Part shown: positions 26,926-37,175 of the stretch, piece after piece
Layout: every line of letters begins with the position of its first letter
How positions within the stretch are numbered: the stretch's first letter is position 1
Assembly (NCBI GenBank): GCA_009746045.1
Contig: RPFO01000080.1
Coordinates: forward strand, 7,976,207-8,040,206
Direction: 5' to 3'
Source: Mesostigma viride
Taxonomy: Eukaryota > Streptophyta > Mesostigmatophyceae > Mesostigmatales > Mesostigmataceae
DNA: 64,000 nucleotides
Position numbers and translations under genes: made by a program
Notes under the pieces: generated by a model
What the model was told of the DNA's origin: nothing
What the model saw: the letters and a program-made list of their open reading frames with translations, nothing else
The model's database searches: none

Positions 26926-26970
26926 AGGCAGTCGCCATGGCCCCTACCGCAAGGGGTGCGCGCACCATGC

Positions 26971-27600
26971 CGACATAGCTTTTGGGCCTCAATTTGCACC
27001 GAAATTTGGTCCGTACCGTCCAGCTCAGTCGGATTATGTATGTGGATCGGCCGTGTTGGTTGCATACGCAGGTATATTAATTCTTGCATTCGCCCCGGAC
27101 CTTCCCCAGGACAGGTCAGGATATAACAATAATTCTTGCATTCGCCCCCGCCCTTTCCTATGGCCTGGTCAGGTTTGGGCGCGACGCCACTAGCGCGGCG
27201 CCCGCGACAGAGTGGCCAGGCTCGAGCACGTTTTCTGGATCCCAAGCACCGGATTGGACACTGTCCGAGGACTGGACAGGAATTGGCTGACCAATCGGAT
27301 GCTTGCTCGTCGTCTCCAAAAACATATATAAAGAGCCAAATCGCGCGAACTACGCAAGGATCCTTTAAGCAGCGTTACTCTGCCGAAATGTCAACCTAGG
27401 CCGGTCAAGTGACGCCGAGGTGTTCACCGATAGTTCAGGTCAGCCACAGCGCGCCTTCGAATGTAGGCACGGTCGCATTTTTTTTTAGGAAATGTAGAAT
27501 TGTTGTCGACCAGCTACCAACGCCCGACCGGACCCATACAACGGAAACATCAAGGCGATGTGATGTAGGTGTGTCTGATATGTCATTAATACACAGAGCA
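26971..27600. other. Flank with a short direct repeat and a TATA candidate
   Basis: ATTCTTGCATTCGCCCC occurs twice, about 52 bases apart (near 27082 and 27134). TATATAAAGAGCC at 27325 is a possible plus-strand core promoter. Nothing downstream before 27600 looks like a coding exon. It could drive the four-exon gene that starts near 28.7 kb, but the distance of ~1.4 kb makes that speculative. Confidence 0.35.
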
Positions 27601-27775
27601 TCGTGAATATAATATATAATATAAATTATATAATATACTATAATTAATATATAATTTTAATTTTATGTTAATTTTAATGTTATTTCATATAACATAATAT
27701 AGCATAATATAATATAATATAATATAATATTATATAAAGTAGTATATAAAAAATTAAAATGTAAAAGAAAAATAT
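27601..27775. repeat. AT-rich low-complexity tract
   Basis: Runs of TATAATATA, TAATATAATATA and related words with almost no G or C for roughly 170 bases. No gene. The sequence from here to about 28050 is unique and featureless. Confidence 0.85.
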
Positions 27776-28052
27776 CTACCTTATTGGGGTTTAATGTTCC
27801 TTTCCAGTTCAGCATAAGTACACTCTTGAGTGTGTGCAATGTTTGGTTATACGCCATTGTCTTAAAATAGCAACCAATGTAAACCTCCGTCCTAACCACA
27901 TTTGGATACAATAAAGACATTGATGCCTGACACATAGCATTCATTGCTTGAAATACCATGCATATTTTGTGTCAATGTTCTGCAGACCACAGCTTCAAGT
28001 GGGCATACTTCGCTTTCCTCAATATAATGGCGACATGGCATTTGGTGAAAGT

Positions 28053-28705
28053 GGTGAGTGCCATGAAGTTGCGCCGGCCGTCGTTATCCATGACGAACTG
28101 AATGGGTTTCGTGCAAATCAAGTTTTTTGTTTTGGTGTTCCAGTTGCGCCGGCCGGCGTTTCCAATGGTATCTTGCGCGCACTTGCAAAAGCTTGCACGC
28201 TTATCAACATTTTGTGTTGGTAAACATTTTATCACCTCTGGGATTTCCGCCTTCACTACCTGAGTTGCTTCTTTGTGGTTTTCAAATGCAACCGAGTTAC
28301 GCCGGCCGTCGTTACTCATGACAAATTGTAGGGGTTTTGTGCAAATCACTTTTGTATGGTTTATGTACATGCATCCAGTTGCGCCGGCCGGCGTTTCCAA
28401 TGGTATCTTGCAGTTGCGCAATCAGGCCCCATTACCAAAAGTGTGTTTGTACATCTTTTTTACACCTGAAGGATTTCTGCCTGCATATCCTGAGTTGCTT
28501 CTTAATGGTTTTTAATTGCGCCCGAGTTACGCCGGCCGTCGTTATTAATGACAAACTGTATGTGTTTCATAAAATCACTTTTGTATGGTTTACATGTATC
28601 CAGTTGCGCCGGCCGGCGTTATTAATGACGCTTGTCGTTCTTGTTTGATGCCCATCGTTTTCGTCGTGTCTTTAATGGTGATTATTTATCATTACTCATC
28701 CTCAG
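28053..28705 (+). repeat. Three ~229-bp tandem repeats with GC palindromes; possible first intron
   Basis: GTTACGCCGGCCGTCGTTA (or GTTGCGCCGGCCGTCGTTA) lies at about 28069, 28296 and 28525, and GTTGCGCCGGCCGGCGTT at about 28144, 28378 and 28602, so each ~229-bp unit holds one of each. The block starts with GTGAGT (28053), a good 5' splice site, and ends with CATCCTCAG (28705), a good 3' splice site just before the open frame of the DDE-like gene. It may therefore be a 653-bp intron built from repeat units. Splicing here is inference. The repeat structure is directly visible. Confidence 0.7.
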
Positions 28706-28766
28706 GGCTTTCGGTGCCGCGGGATTAAGAGGCGAAAAAAATCAGCTGCCGTCTGACCAAAGTCTG

Positions 28767-31700
28767 ATGGCGCGATCGGGGCGGGGGGCCGTTTCCGACG
28801 GTTCGCGTCCCTTGTCCAATGACGACCGGGAGCCTGCACTTCGCGGTCTCTGGAGCGACAAGTACATCGAGAACAAGGGGTACAAAATTGCCAATGACAT
28901 CTTTCCTATCATGGCGGAACGCGTGAAAGCAAACAACCACAGGACGCCAGAGATGAGCGCGGAGGTTCTGTCTTGCGCAGCTTCAAGACTAAATGCCATG
29001 GTGGCGGAGAGCAACGGCATTAAGAAGAGGAAGAACTGTGACGGCGGGCTTCCTGAAAATTGGGCGGAATCTCTTCGGGATAACATCAAGAAGGCTTTTG
29101 GCGACTTGGGAACATCTGAGAAGGATCGTGGGCTTAGGTGGGCCTTGTGTGGACTTGTTACGAAGGCAATGGAGGGCGTCCCGGACAGGATTGTGGAGCG
29201 CGCGTTCGGGATTGACAGGCGCTTTGTCGCAACTGTTCGGGGTCACAGGGATGGAATGGAAGAAGGGGAGGACGACCTTTTGATGAGTGCGCCAGAGAGG
29301 AGGAGGAGGAAAGACGAGCTTCCGACGGAAGTCATTGCCCTGATACAAGCGTGCTGGAGGGATGATAACTTGACGCGGGCGTCTCCGAACATGAAGGATG
29401 TTCATTGTGAATGGACCAGAAAGGATTACAAACATACACTAGCGTTTTCGGAGGGTGCGCGCTACTATACTGTCTCCAAGTCGAAGATTTACGAAGTGTT
29501 CATTTCCCGCCATCCGGAGTTGAAGCCACCGCGGCGGATGGACAGTAGGGAGGGGGGGGGGGGGAGGGAGAGGAGGGTGTGAGGGGGGGAAATCAGGTGA
29601 TTTTGGAGACGGAGGCAGGGATGTCAATGCTACGCACGAATCAGAAGAGCACAGTTCATGTGGGATACACTACTTTTTGCAAGCATATGCCCGCATGCGT
29701 CAAGGGGCGGTGGAAAATGCGGAACTTGTGCGCATGCCAGCACCACACTACCATGCAGTCCATGGTTGGGGGGTTGGCCAAATTTCGTGCAACTTTTCAT
29801 GCCAGATGCGAGTGCGGACCTGAATGCCACGCGTGCGATCATGGTAGCCAGCTCGACGTGGGGTCGTCCGTGCCCACATGTTCCATTTTCAAAGCCACTC
29901 ACACGACAGAGTGGGTGAACAAGTTTACTTGTGAGGTGGAGGGGATGAGGGAGGGGGGAGGTTCGAGGTCGTCTGTGGGGTCGTCGCGGCCGCAGGTTCA
30001 GCCTTTTCAGGGCGAACTTGAGGATCTGCCCATGCATGGGAGGGTGCTGGACGACGAGGAAGGGGTGCCCGATCATGACCTGGGCGAGGAGTTGGGGGTT
30101 TGCTCGATCCGGCGTAAGGCTTGTGTGTTGGGCACTTGCCTGGCTCCCAAGTGTGGAATTCGGAACTTCATGTTATGCGAACGGGAGGAGGCTTCCAACC
30201 ACCTGATTTCATGGACCAGATACGAGATGCAGGATGTGCCGCCGGGTGCGGTTCTTGGGCCAGAGGTAATTTTTAGTGGAGTGGTTGCGCCCCAAGGCGT
30301 TTCTTTTGCAATGTTTCCTGAAGTTCTTGGGCCAGAGGTAATTTTTAGTGGAGTGGTTGCGCCCCAAGGCGTTTCTTTTTCAATTTTTCCTGAGGTCCTG
30401 TCTTTTTTCTTTCTACAGGTCATTGGTGGGTCGAAGTTGATGTCTTTTCTGTATGTGCACACTGCGCATATGCAGGACGACTGTGACGAGATCGCAAAGG
30501 CTGGTGGGCAGCGATTGACGCAAGTCGACGTCAAGTCCACACCAACGGAGCTAAAGGAGGCAATTGTGGACAAGTGGCCGGACTTCATCCAGCATTGCTT
30601 CAACGCGTGGTGGCAAGCGGACGCCTCCAAGGAATGTCTCTCAAGGATGCGGGTGGGGGACCTTGTATGCCACACAGATTACGCCGAGAACTACCAGTCT
30701 TACACCTATCACAATCTCCAAGCACAGTATTGGCATCCAGTCACATTCGTCCTTATGCCCTGGATCGTGCGCTACTTGGATCCAGCGTCGGGAAAGGTCG
30801 TGAGAAGGGAGTTTCACTTCATCGGACAGGGCGGAATGAAAAGGGACGGGCGGGCCCTCCGTTTTGCTATCCTCAAAATCCTGGCGACACTACGGTCAGA
30901 AGGGGTAGAGGTGAAGCGCTTCATTGGGTGGTCGGACAATTGCTCCATGCAGTTCAAGTCAAGGAATGTGATCGCGGAAGTGGCCCGGCTGCTGACGGAG
31001 GATCCGCACCTGGAGTCATTTGAGTGGAATTACTTTGGGGAGCAGCACGGAAAGGGGGAGGTGGATGGAGCTGGTGGGACTGTGAAGTGCATGTTGAGGA
31101 GGTGGCACATCAGGGAAGAGAACCAGGACAAACAGACGGCCGCCCAGTTGGTGGAGAATCTGGCGTCGGGGGCGGTGGGCGGGACCACAACGACCAGGCG
31201 TAACTTCTTCGAGTTCCCCGAGGTAATTAAGTGTACAGTCCTCGTTCAGGGAATAGTTACGCCGGCCGTCGTTTCTAGGGCGTTCTTGGAGTCCTGGCGA
31301 TCAGGAGTGCTTAATAAAACACAACTAGCTCGATGGTCTCGTAACTTCAACTTTCCCTTGTGCAAATCTTGTCTTCGACGCGCAGGTGCTTCCTTACAGC
31401 CCAGGGCGCGGCGAAATCAAAGGAGTGAAGAAGGCGCACTGGTGGCGCATGGACAAGTCGAATGTGACGCGCTTAATGCTGCGCCAGTATTCCTGCTATT
31501 GTGGCGGTGCGTGCGCCGAGGAAAGGTGGTGGGATTGTCGAAAGGAGTGGACCGACATGGACGGCTGGAATGTGGGAGGTGCTCGGATGAAGCTCCACAA
31601 ACTGGGGGAGCCAGTGCAAAGGAACCCAAACGGACAAGGGGGGCACGCAGGGACGCGACTGAACAGACTACAGGCAGAGAGGACGATGATGGGAAGGAGA

Positions 31701-32117
31701 CTGAAGCTGCGAGACATTTTTGCCGTCGAGTCCTACTCTGGTGATGAGTCCCACGATCCAGATCATCCATATTGGCTAGCGGAAGTCTTGCAGGAGCCTT
31801 ATCAGGTGGCCGCTACTTTCGTGAGGCGAGTGGCCGACAGAAACGGCAAGGTCGATAGGGAGTTGTTCCGTAAGGGACAATGGGTGGTGGGGGTGCGCTA
31901 CTGGGACAGATTTCCGGGTATGGCGACGATGTTCAAAATGGACGCCGATGCGCAAGCTGAACAGCCAAACTTGGTCAATTGCTACCTGTGCATGGACGCG
32001 GGGTTCGAACACACCATTGTTGTCAACCCAGCTAACAATCGCCAGGCCATCTTGACCATTCCGACAGACGTCGAGAAACGGCTCACGAACTTGGCCAAGA
32101 AGAGACCTGTTGAGTAG
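28767..32117 (+). CDS. DDE-transposase-like protein, four exons (~986 aa)
   Basis: Exons 28767-29544, 29619-30265, 30419-31222 and 31386-32117 join in one frame of 987 codons including the TAG stop. All three introns are GT-AG. The start is the first ATG in the exon-1 frame, and translation could begin further upstream if a 5' exon exists. Order: a basic N-terminal region; ...SKSKIYEVFISRHPELKPP; a cysteine/histidine cluster (CKHMPAC, CACQHH, CECGPECHAC); GTCLAPKCG; then HTDYAENY (about 30672), WSDNCSMQFK (about 30928) and FGEQHGKGEVDG (about 31035). These last three look like the D-D-E/H core of a transposase-like family common in invertebrates and algae; I recognise it by motif but cannot name it securely. 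The C-terminal ~100 residues resemble a small Tudor/BAH-like module. I see no terminal inverted repeats around it, so it may be a domesticated or decayed element gene. Confidence 0.7.
29545..29618 (+). other. Intron 1 of the DDE-like gene (74 bp)
   Basis: GTAGGG...GGCAG, very G-rich. The split is phase 1 (A/GG) and is the pairing I found that keeps both flanking frames open and joins them. The nearer AG at 29596 breaks the frame. The poly-G run might also reflect slippage. Confidence 0.55.
30266..30418 (+). other. Intron 2 of the DDE-like gene (153 bp, internally duplicated)
   Basis: GTAATTTTTAG...CTTTCTACAG, phase 0, a multiple of three and stop-free, so retention would add 51 residues. It contains a 72-bp tandem duplication (starting at 30252 and 30324) that copies the last 14 exon bases together with the 5' splice site, so there are two equivalent donors. 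Each copy has GTTGCGCCCCAAGGCGTTT. Confidence 0.7.
31223..31385 (+). other. Intron 3 of the DDE-like gene (163 bp) with the GC-palindrome motif
   Basis: GTAATTAAG...GACGCGCAG, phase 0. It carries GTTACGCCGGCCGTCGTTT at about 31257, almost identical to the motif in the tandem repeats at 28.1-28.6 kb. Confidence 0.75.
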
Positions 32118-33847
32118 GCCAGCTCGCCCGGGCTTGGTTGGACGAGGTGGACAGCCTTGAGAGCACGTGCTTCGTTGTGAGCACTTGCCTTTCAGCCGTG
32201 ATTTGCAAACGAGTTCCTTGTCCTGAATTGTAAAGCTCGATTCATGCTCTTTTAAGGAAGTGTATAATATTATCCAGATCATGTATATATTTAGATCTAG
32301 ACCTGAGTTCAAATAACATTTCTTAGAGGGCTGAGATGCGCGAGGTCCAGCATACATGTATATATCCATGGAGACATGTTACAAACTCAAATGTTTCATT
32401 GTACGTACCACTAGCTCGTCGACGGGGGTATCCCATGTAATGTATGATTTATGAATTAATTAATCGCTTAATTGTACAATTTAAATGGATCATGAACTTG
32501 TCAAGTGGCCTAATTTGGTTTATTTGGTTCATCATTTATTGATGTCAATCATTCTTAATTGAATCTCGAGCAATAGCAATCATGAAGCACATCCTAATCA
32601 TGTGATTCGCATAATGAGAATAGGCAACAAGTGCTAAGTACTTTGAGGAATGCGGGGTTGGTCAGGTTATTATAGAGCTAGAGCTACAAACGGCACATAT
32701 ATTGCAAACTTTGCGCTCCAGGCATGGAATTTCAAAAGTACCAAAATTGGAGCAGTAGATGTTGGGGACGCCCCCCCCCCCGGTACCTCGGTTATAGTGA
32801 CCACTAGGACGATTTAGGACAAAGTCCTAAATTTAGGACCGTGGGATGATTAACACTAATAGAGTTAGGTTAGCTCGATTACGGGGCTTCCCCCTGCACC
32901 TCCACCCCCCATCATCAAGGAATATGTGCTACATGATCTCCCCACAGAGGCATGTTATAATTTAATTTAATTGGGTTAAAACTCACATGAGCCCAACGAG
33001 GTTATAAAACCACAACGCAAGCTGAAAGCTATTGCAACAAACGGTATAATTATAATGAGGAGAAGCATAAATGATCAATGTCTTCGTGCGTGGTCAGGCC
33101 AAACATGGCCCTCGCCCGTACCGATCACAGGTATCTACCCGATCACAGGGATCTACCCAGGGTTAAAGACTGTCACTTGTGCCAGTGACGTATGACGGCT
33201 AGTCCAGACCACCTACGGTCAAAGTACTAGTCCAAGCCATAAAGTACGTGGCGCGACGCCACGGACACTGTTAATTAACAGTAGAGTAGTTAATTAGAGG
33301 AGTTATTAAGTTAACAATAGAATAAGTTACTAACTAACCAACGGCACGACCGGGACTCCCGATGATTCGGCAGGCTATAACTTTATGTGGACGGTCAACC
33401 AAATCAAGCGGCCGTAACACCGAATTTACGGCATAACTAACTCCCTTTGTTACGTGCCGCAACAGTCTGATGGCAGGAAACCCACCAGGCTGCAAGAGCG
33501 CGGTCTCCATGATGAAGCGCGGCCGGTCAACAAAAATGGCCATGACTGTGTTGCCTCCAGGCCGGAGGCCCATTTGGCTCTCCCCAAGGTCACGCATCAG
33601 ATCCTGCCGCAGATCTGATGCGATGGAGGTCGAGAGCAGAACGAAGGCGGTTCAGAGGTGAGAGGATCATGCACATTAATTAATTAATTAGTAATAGACA
33701 CGTGACTGCGTCACGTGAGCATAAGTCCTCATGCAGTGCCGTCCCATCCTCAGTCCTCAGTGCCTCCCATGGCATGGGAGGGGAACATGGGATGGAATGG
33801 ATGGTGTAAGCTATCTAGGTCCTAGTTACAGGGGTGTGGGCACCGCG
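32118..33847. other. Intergenic, with a degraded LTR-like patch
   Basis: No protein-like frame is seen. At about 33090-33270, GGCCAAACATGGCCCTCGCC and AAAGTACGTGGCGCGACGCC, in that order, resemble the minus-strand LTR sequence near 49540-49650. It may be an old LTR fragment of the same family. A C11 run (about 32770) and simple TAAT-type words near 33680 are also present. Confidence 0.4.
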
Positions 33848-34408
33848 TGTTACGTCGCGTAACAATTCGTTGTAGTTACGGACGTAAATTAGGTCTTTTG
33901 CCTCGGTTGTCCCTAGGTTTACGTGTAGCTCCTAGCGGGACACTATTGTCCTCGTAACAGTACTGTGGTACATTGGGTGCCGTTGGGCGCCGCGCCGCGT
34001 ACTTTACTAGTGGTCCTTATCCTTTGGTAGAATGTAGTGGACCAGCGTGCATCTGTATCTGTGCCGGTGCATCTGTAGGCGAGGGCCATGTTGGCCCGAG
34101 CGTATTGGACCGTTGGTGACCATTTATGCACGTTCTACCCCTCGTGCGTTCACTCGGCGTGTGTTAAATGAATTAACACATATAGGCTTGGGCAGTGTAG
34201 TTGTGTTTCCTTCCTCTATTCCTGGAGTAAACGGGTTGTGTAAATGGCTTATGGCGTATTATAGTAACACTTACGTTAATGCATTGAGATCTGGATCGTC
34301 TCGTTCGTCTTTCGCTAGAGGTTTAACTAGAGGTGGCTTGACTAGTTTAGGCAGCATCAGGCCCGGTCGGTAGAGGTAGAGGTAGTGGTAGATACCCGCG
34401 GCGTAACA
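33848..34408 (+). repeat. 5' LTR of copy A (561 bp)
   Basis: Starts TGTTACGTCGCGTAACA and ends CGCGGCGTAACA, so the termini are TG...CA with the short inverted repeat TGTTACG/CGTAACA. The same sequence occurs in reverse orientation at 47801-48108 and 49450-49797. The R/U5 limits cannot be placed from sequence alone. Confidence 0.9.
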
Positions 34409-34943
34409 ATGGACTCGGAGGAATTTTAGGTAGAGAACCAGACGACGATCCCCTGCAACATACGTCATTGAATCAACCCTTCCGCGTCCGGGAAAATGAA
34501 GACGACACCTACTTGACAGGTAATGGGCGGGTCGCCTGCAAGCTGGGGGGGTAGTGCTGCCCGATTCGGGACACGCCCTGCCTAGAAGTTAGACCTGCTC
34601 AAAGCGGATGAACTCCTCACGTAGCTAGTTCCTTTTCCTTTTCCTCGTTTTGTTTTCTTGAGACATGTGGCCTGCTGTCGTAGATAGGTGATGGTTTTGG
34701 TCCTACGTTAGAGAGACGACTAGCGTCTCGTAGATTACACTTTTCTGCATTCTTGCCTGCGTGTATTTAGACGACCCATCGCCAGACGCAGAATTCTTGA
34801 AACCGGATACTTACGACCACCTGGCGCTGGAAACCTCGTCCCTGCGTGCGTCGTCAATCTGGTTCGGTTTCAGACACCCGAGATAAGTCGCCTTCTCCTC
34901 GTTCTCCTTATTTGACTCCTCAAGACCTACCAGGTGCGTTAAC
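34409..34943 (+). promoter_or_regulatory. Leader between the LTR and ORF1; primer-binding-site candidate at its start
   Basis: The base after the LTR is followed by TGGACTCGGAGG (34410). It has the TGG expected where a tRNA CCA end would pair, but I cannot match it to a particular tRNA. The remaining ~520 bases hold no convincing ORF. Confidence 0.4.
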
Positions 34944-37051
34944 ATGAGCCAGCGACGTCCTTTTCCTGCTCCTTCTCATTCGACTAGTAATAATAGTTTA
35001 GCGAAGTATTACGTTGTTATTACCCCTCAATGGGCATCTATTTTCTTATCGTGGGCCGATGCTAGGAAGTTCGTTCAGTCACGTGCTTATAACGTCTCCA
35101 AATATAAGAAGTTTATGTCCTTTGAAGAAGCTCAGACCTACCTCTTAACCCCTAAATGGGCAGAAATACTGCCGATGCATCGGCTGTAACTTCACAATTT
35201 TGCAAACCAGATGCCATCCAACCCACCCATATCCAATGGCTGTCCTTGGGGGCCAAGCATGTCCATGAGTTGCCCTTCGGGTTGGTATATCACAACCTTA
35301 CATATATGCAGGGTAGGCCATGTATAACTGCCGTCAAAGTCAGGGGGGTCAAGACGAGCGTTTTCATTTTTGGTAGAATGTGCATTTTGAATTATGTTGT
35401 AAGAGCTAGGCACCTACCACTTCAGGGATGATAAACAATTAGTTGCTGAACAGTTTGAGCCATTGGGGTCATCATTTGGGTGGGTATACCAGCAGTTACA
35501 CCCAGTACAGCCCATAGGGGTACCGTTGGTAAAAAGCAACCAAGGGGGTAGGAGTGGGCATACTACCTACTAATACCTACTAATATGGCCCCCAACCATG
35601 CCACACAATACATTTCCCTTCCACAATGATGGGGAAACATAACTGCATCATCACACTGCCCTTACATGGCACCTATGTGCAGGTGCCACCTTGTCCATGC
35701 ACGTAGGTAACGTGGTACGGATACCCTACGCAAGGCATGCATTCTAGGAGGCAGCCACCAACAAACTAGTGATTTTAAGCCTATTTCAGCTTGCCCTAGC
35801 AAGGATAAACTAGGCCTAAGCTGCTATAGCTTGCCAGGTGATGGCCAGCACACCTGGTGGCACATGCTGACAATGGGAAGCTTCTACTCACCGGTTACAT
35901 GCTTGACGATGCCACAGAGACCAGCCAACTGCCTCACACTCATGCAATATGTGTGTGGGAAATGTATAACAAACATATATGGAGGTATTCAAACCCATAC
36001 AGCCTCTAAAACTTATCACCATCACCCTGTGGCAGGTCAACTGACTGAGGGAAGCATCTAAGAAGGGTGTTTTAGAAAGGGGCCAGGCCAGGGTCAAGAA
36101 AGAGCATGAATAATGCAAAAAGAATGTGCTACACAAGCTAGAACGTATGTATAAACGTCAAACATCGATGGGAAAACGATGATTAAGCTTTACCAGGCAT
36201 GGATGGCGTTACCTTGGCCCAGGCGGTGGCCGCAAAATGGCGCATTTCGGCACACCAAAGTTGTGCAGCATGGTCGCTGGATTCGGCGATTTCTGGCCAC
36301 CCTTGCACGTTTACGACTACCATGTATCATAAAAAGTACAAAGAAACCAATATATCCTTTAAAATACGCCGGAAAGGTATTGCTGTCAACGTTTCTATCG
36401 TCCGGCCTGATCGCAGTTTTTTCCAGCAAGAACGCTGCCGACACCTATCAAATGGCATTCCCGCGAACCAAAAATTGGCCTGTATCATCTTTAGGACGTA
36501 TAAAATCAATTTACTGAGTTTGGTCAGAAAGTTCGAACGAAAACGTAAATGCCATGCGTGGGCGCAAGCCGCCATGGCCAGGTCGTCGTTTTCCGGAATG
36601 CACGTTGTACGTGAAAAAGTACCCTGACCCCTTGTACTTTGACCGGCCAGAACACCTCTATAACTTTGTTAGAAGTATGCAAACCCTAGTACCATGCTGT
36701 GAGGAAAATTATAAACTTTCGATCTTCTCAGCTAAACTTTTCCTGATTCTCAATAGTTTTCGCGGCATTTGGTCCCCCGAGAAGGGGCCGACGTGTCGGC
36801 TGTAACTCAGTTTTAGGCGGAAAATCGGCAGCCAGACCATTTAGGGGTTAAAGCATAGTGAATCAGATTTGGGTCTCCATTCTCGTCCTTCTCCTCATGC
36901 TCGTCCTGCAGTAGATAGTCTTGTTTTTGTTACACCACCTCCATCTCCTCCCTCGTCTCCCCCTAAACGGGCTGCATCCTCATCTAGCTTAGATACGCCT
37001 CTCACCTTAGAGTTCGGATCCCTATCCATTACTGTGGCTAAAAAGGATTGA
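34944..37051 (+). pseudogene. ORF1 of copy A: RNase H1 hybrid-binding (viroplasmin-like) domain protein, interrupted
   Basis: The two coding pieces are 34944-35148 and 36852-37051. The frame continues correctly across the insertion if one TTAA copy and the element are ignored, giving ~134 residues before the stop. The N-terminal piece has YYVV, then IFLSWADARKFV, then YKKFMSFEEAQTYL. This is the pattern of the RNase H1 N-terminal domain, also found in caulimovirus P6, which binds RNA/DNA hybrids. The C-terminal piece is proline/serine-rich and ends VAKKD. The ORF lies upstream of gag, an unusual place for this domain in a Ty3/gypsy element. A role in handling the reverse-transcription hybrid is inference. 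Confidence 0.7.
35149..36847 (+). mobile_element. PiggyBac-like non-autonomous element, copy 1 (1699 bp)
   Basis: Flanked by TTAA at 35145-35148 and 36848-36851. The termini are CCCCTAAATGG and CCATTTAGGGG, an 11-bp inverted repeat, followed by subterminal CTGCCGAT and GCCGA...TCGGC palindromes. TTAA target duplication with short C-rich termini is the hallmark of the PiggyBac superfamily. No transposase frame is present. It sits inside ORF1 of copy A. Confidence 0.9.
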
Positions 37052-37175
37052 TTCAAATTGTTTTTCCTTTTGTAGGACATCAAAAGCTTTTCTTTTCTTT
37101 CCTTGCCTTGAATTAGGCCTTGTCCTTTTTCCTTGTTGCTTTCAGTTAGATTCCTATTCATTTACTTAATCAAAG

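Larger units (their letters stand above)
5126..26970. mobile_element. Giant (~21.8 kb) inverted-repeat structure with a satellite core
   Basis: The two ends are reverse complements. GGTGCGCGCACCCCTTGCGG occurs at about 5130 and inverted at about 26965, and the match continues inward through unique sequence, a 30-bp minisatellite, a ~260-bp spacer and the first ~1 kb of a 71-bp satellite. Arms are about 3.5 kb (left) and 3.3 kb (right), with indels such as a missing ~210-bp minisatellite block on the right. Between them lie ~15 kb of satellite in a single orientation. Long inverted arms containing tandem repeats are known from Foldback and Galileo-type DNA transposons. No transposase is recognised and no target duplication is clear. 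A locus-specific inverted duplication is the main alternative. Confidence 0.75.
25767..26970 (+). repeat. Right arm of the giant inverted repeat, unique part
   Basis: Reverse complement of the left arm's unique part, containing the right-hand TATA candidate and the longer version of the arm-tip ORF. Homology stops just past GGGGTGCGCGCACCATG near 26970, after which the two flanks differ. Confidence 0.9.

Noticed and set aside
27663-28421. Minus-strand frames of 98 and 149 codons
   Set aside because: One is driven by AT-rich sequence and the other repeats with the ~229-bp unit.
36179-36627. 80-140-codon frames repeated in the three TTAA elements, as a transposase
   Set aside because: They are short, overlap on both strands, contain no DDE motif or PiggyBac similarity, and are conserved only because the DNA copies are young.
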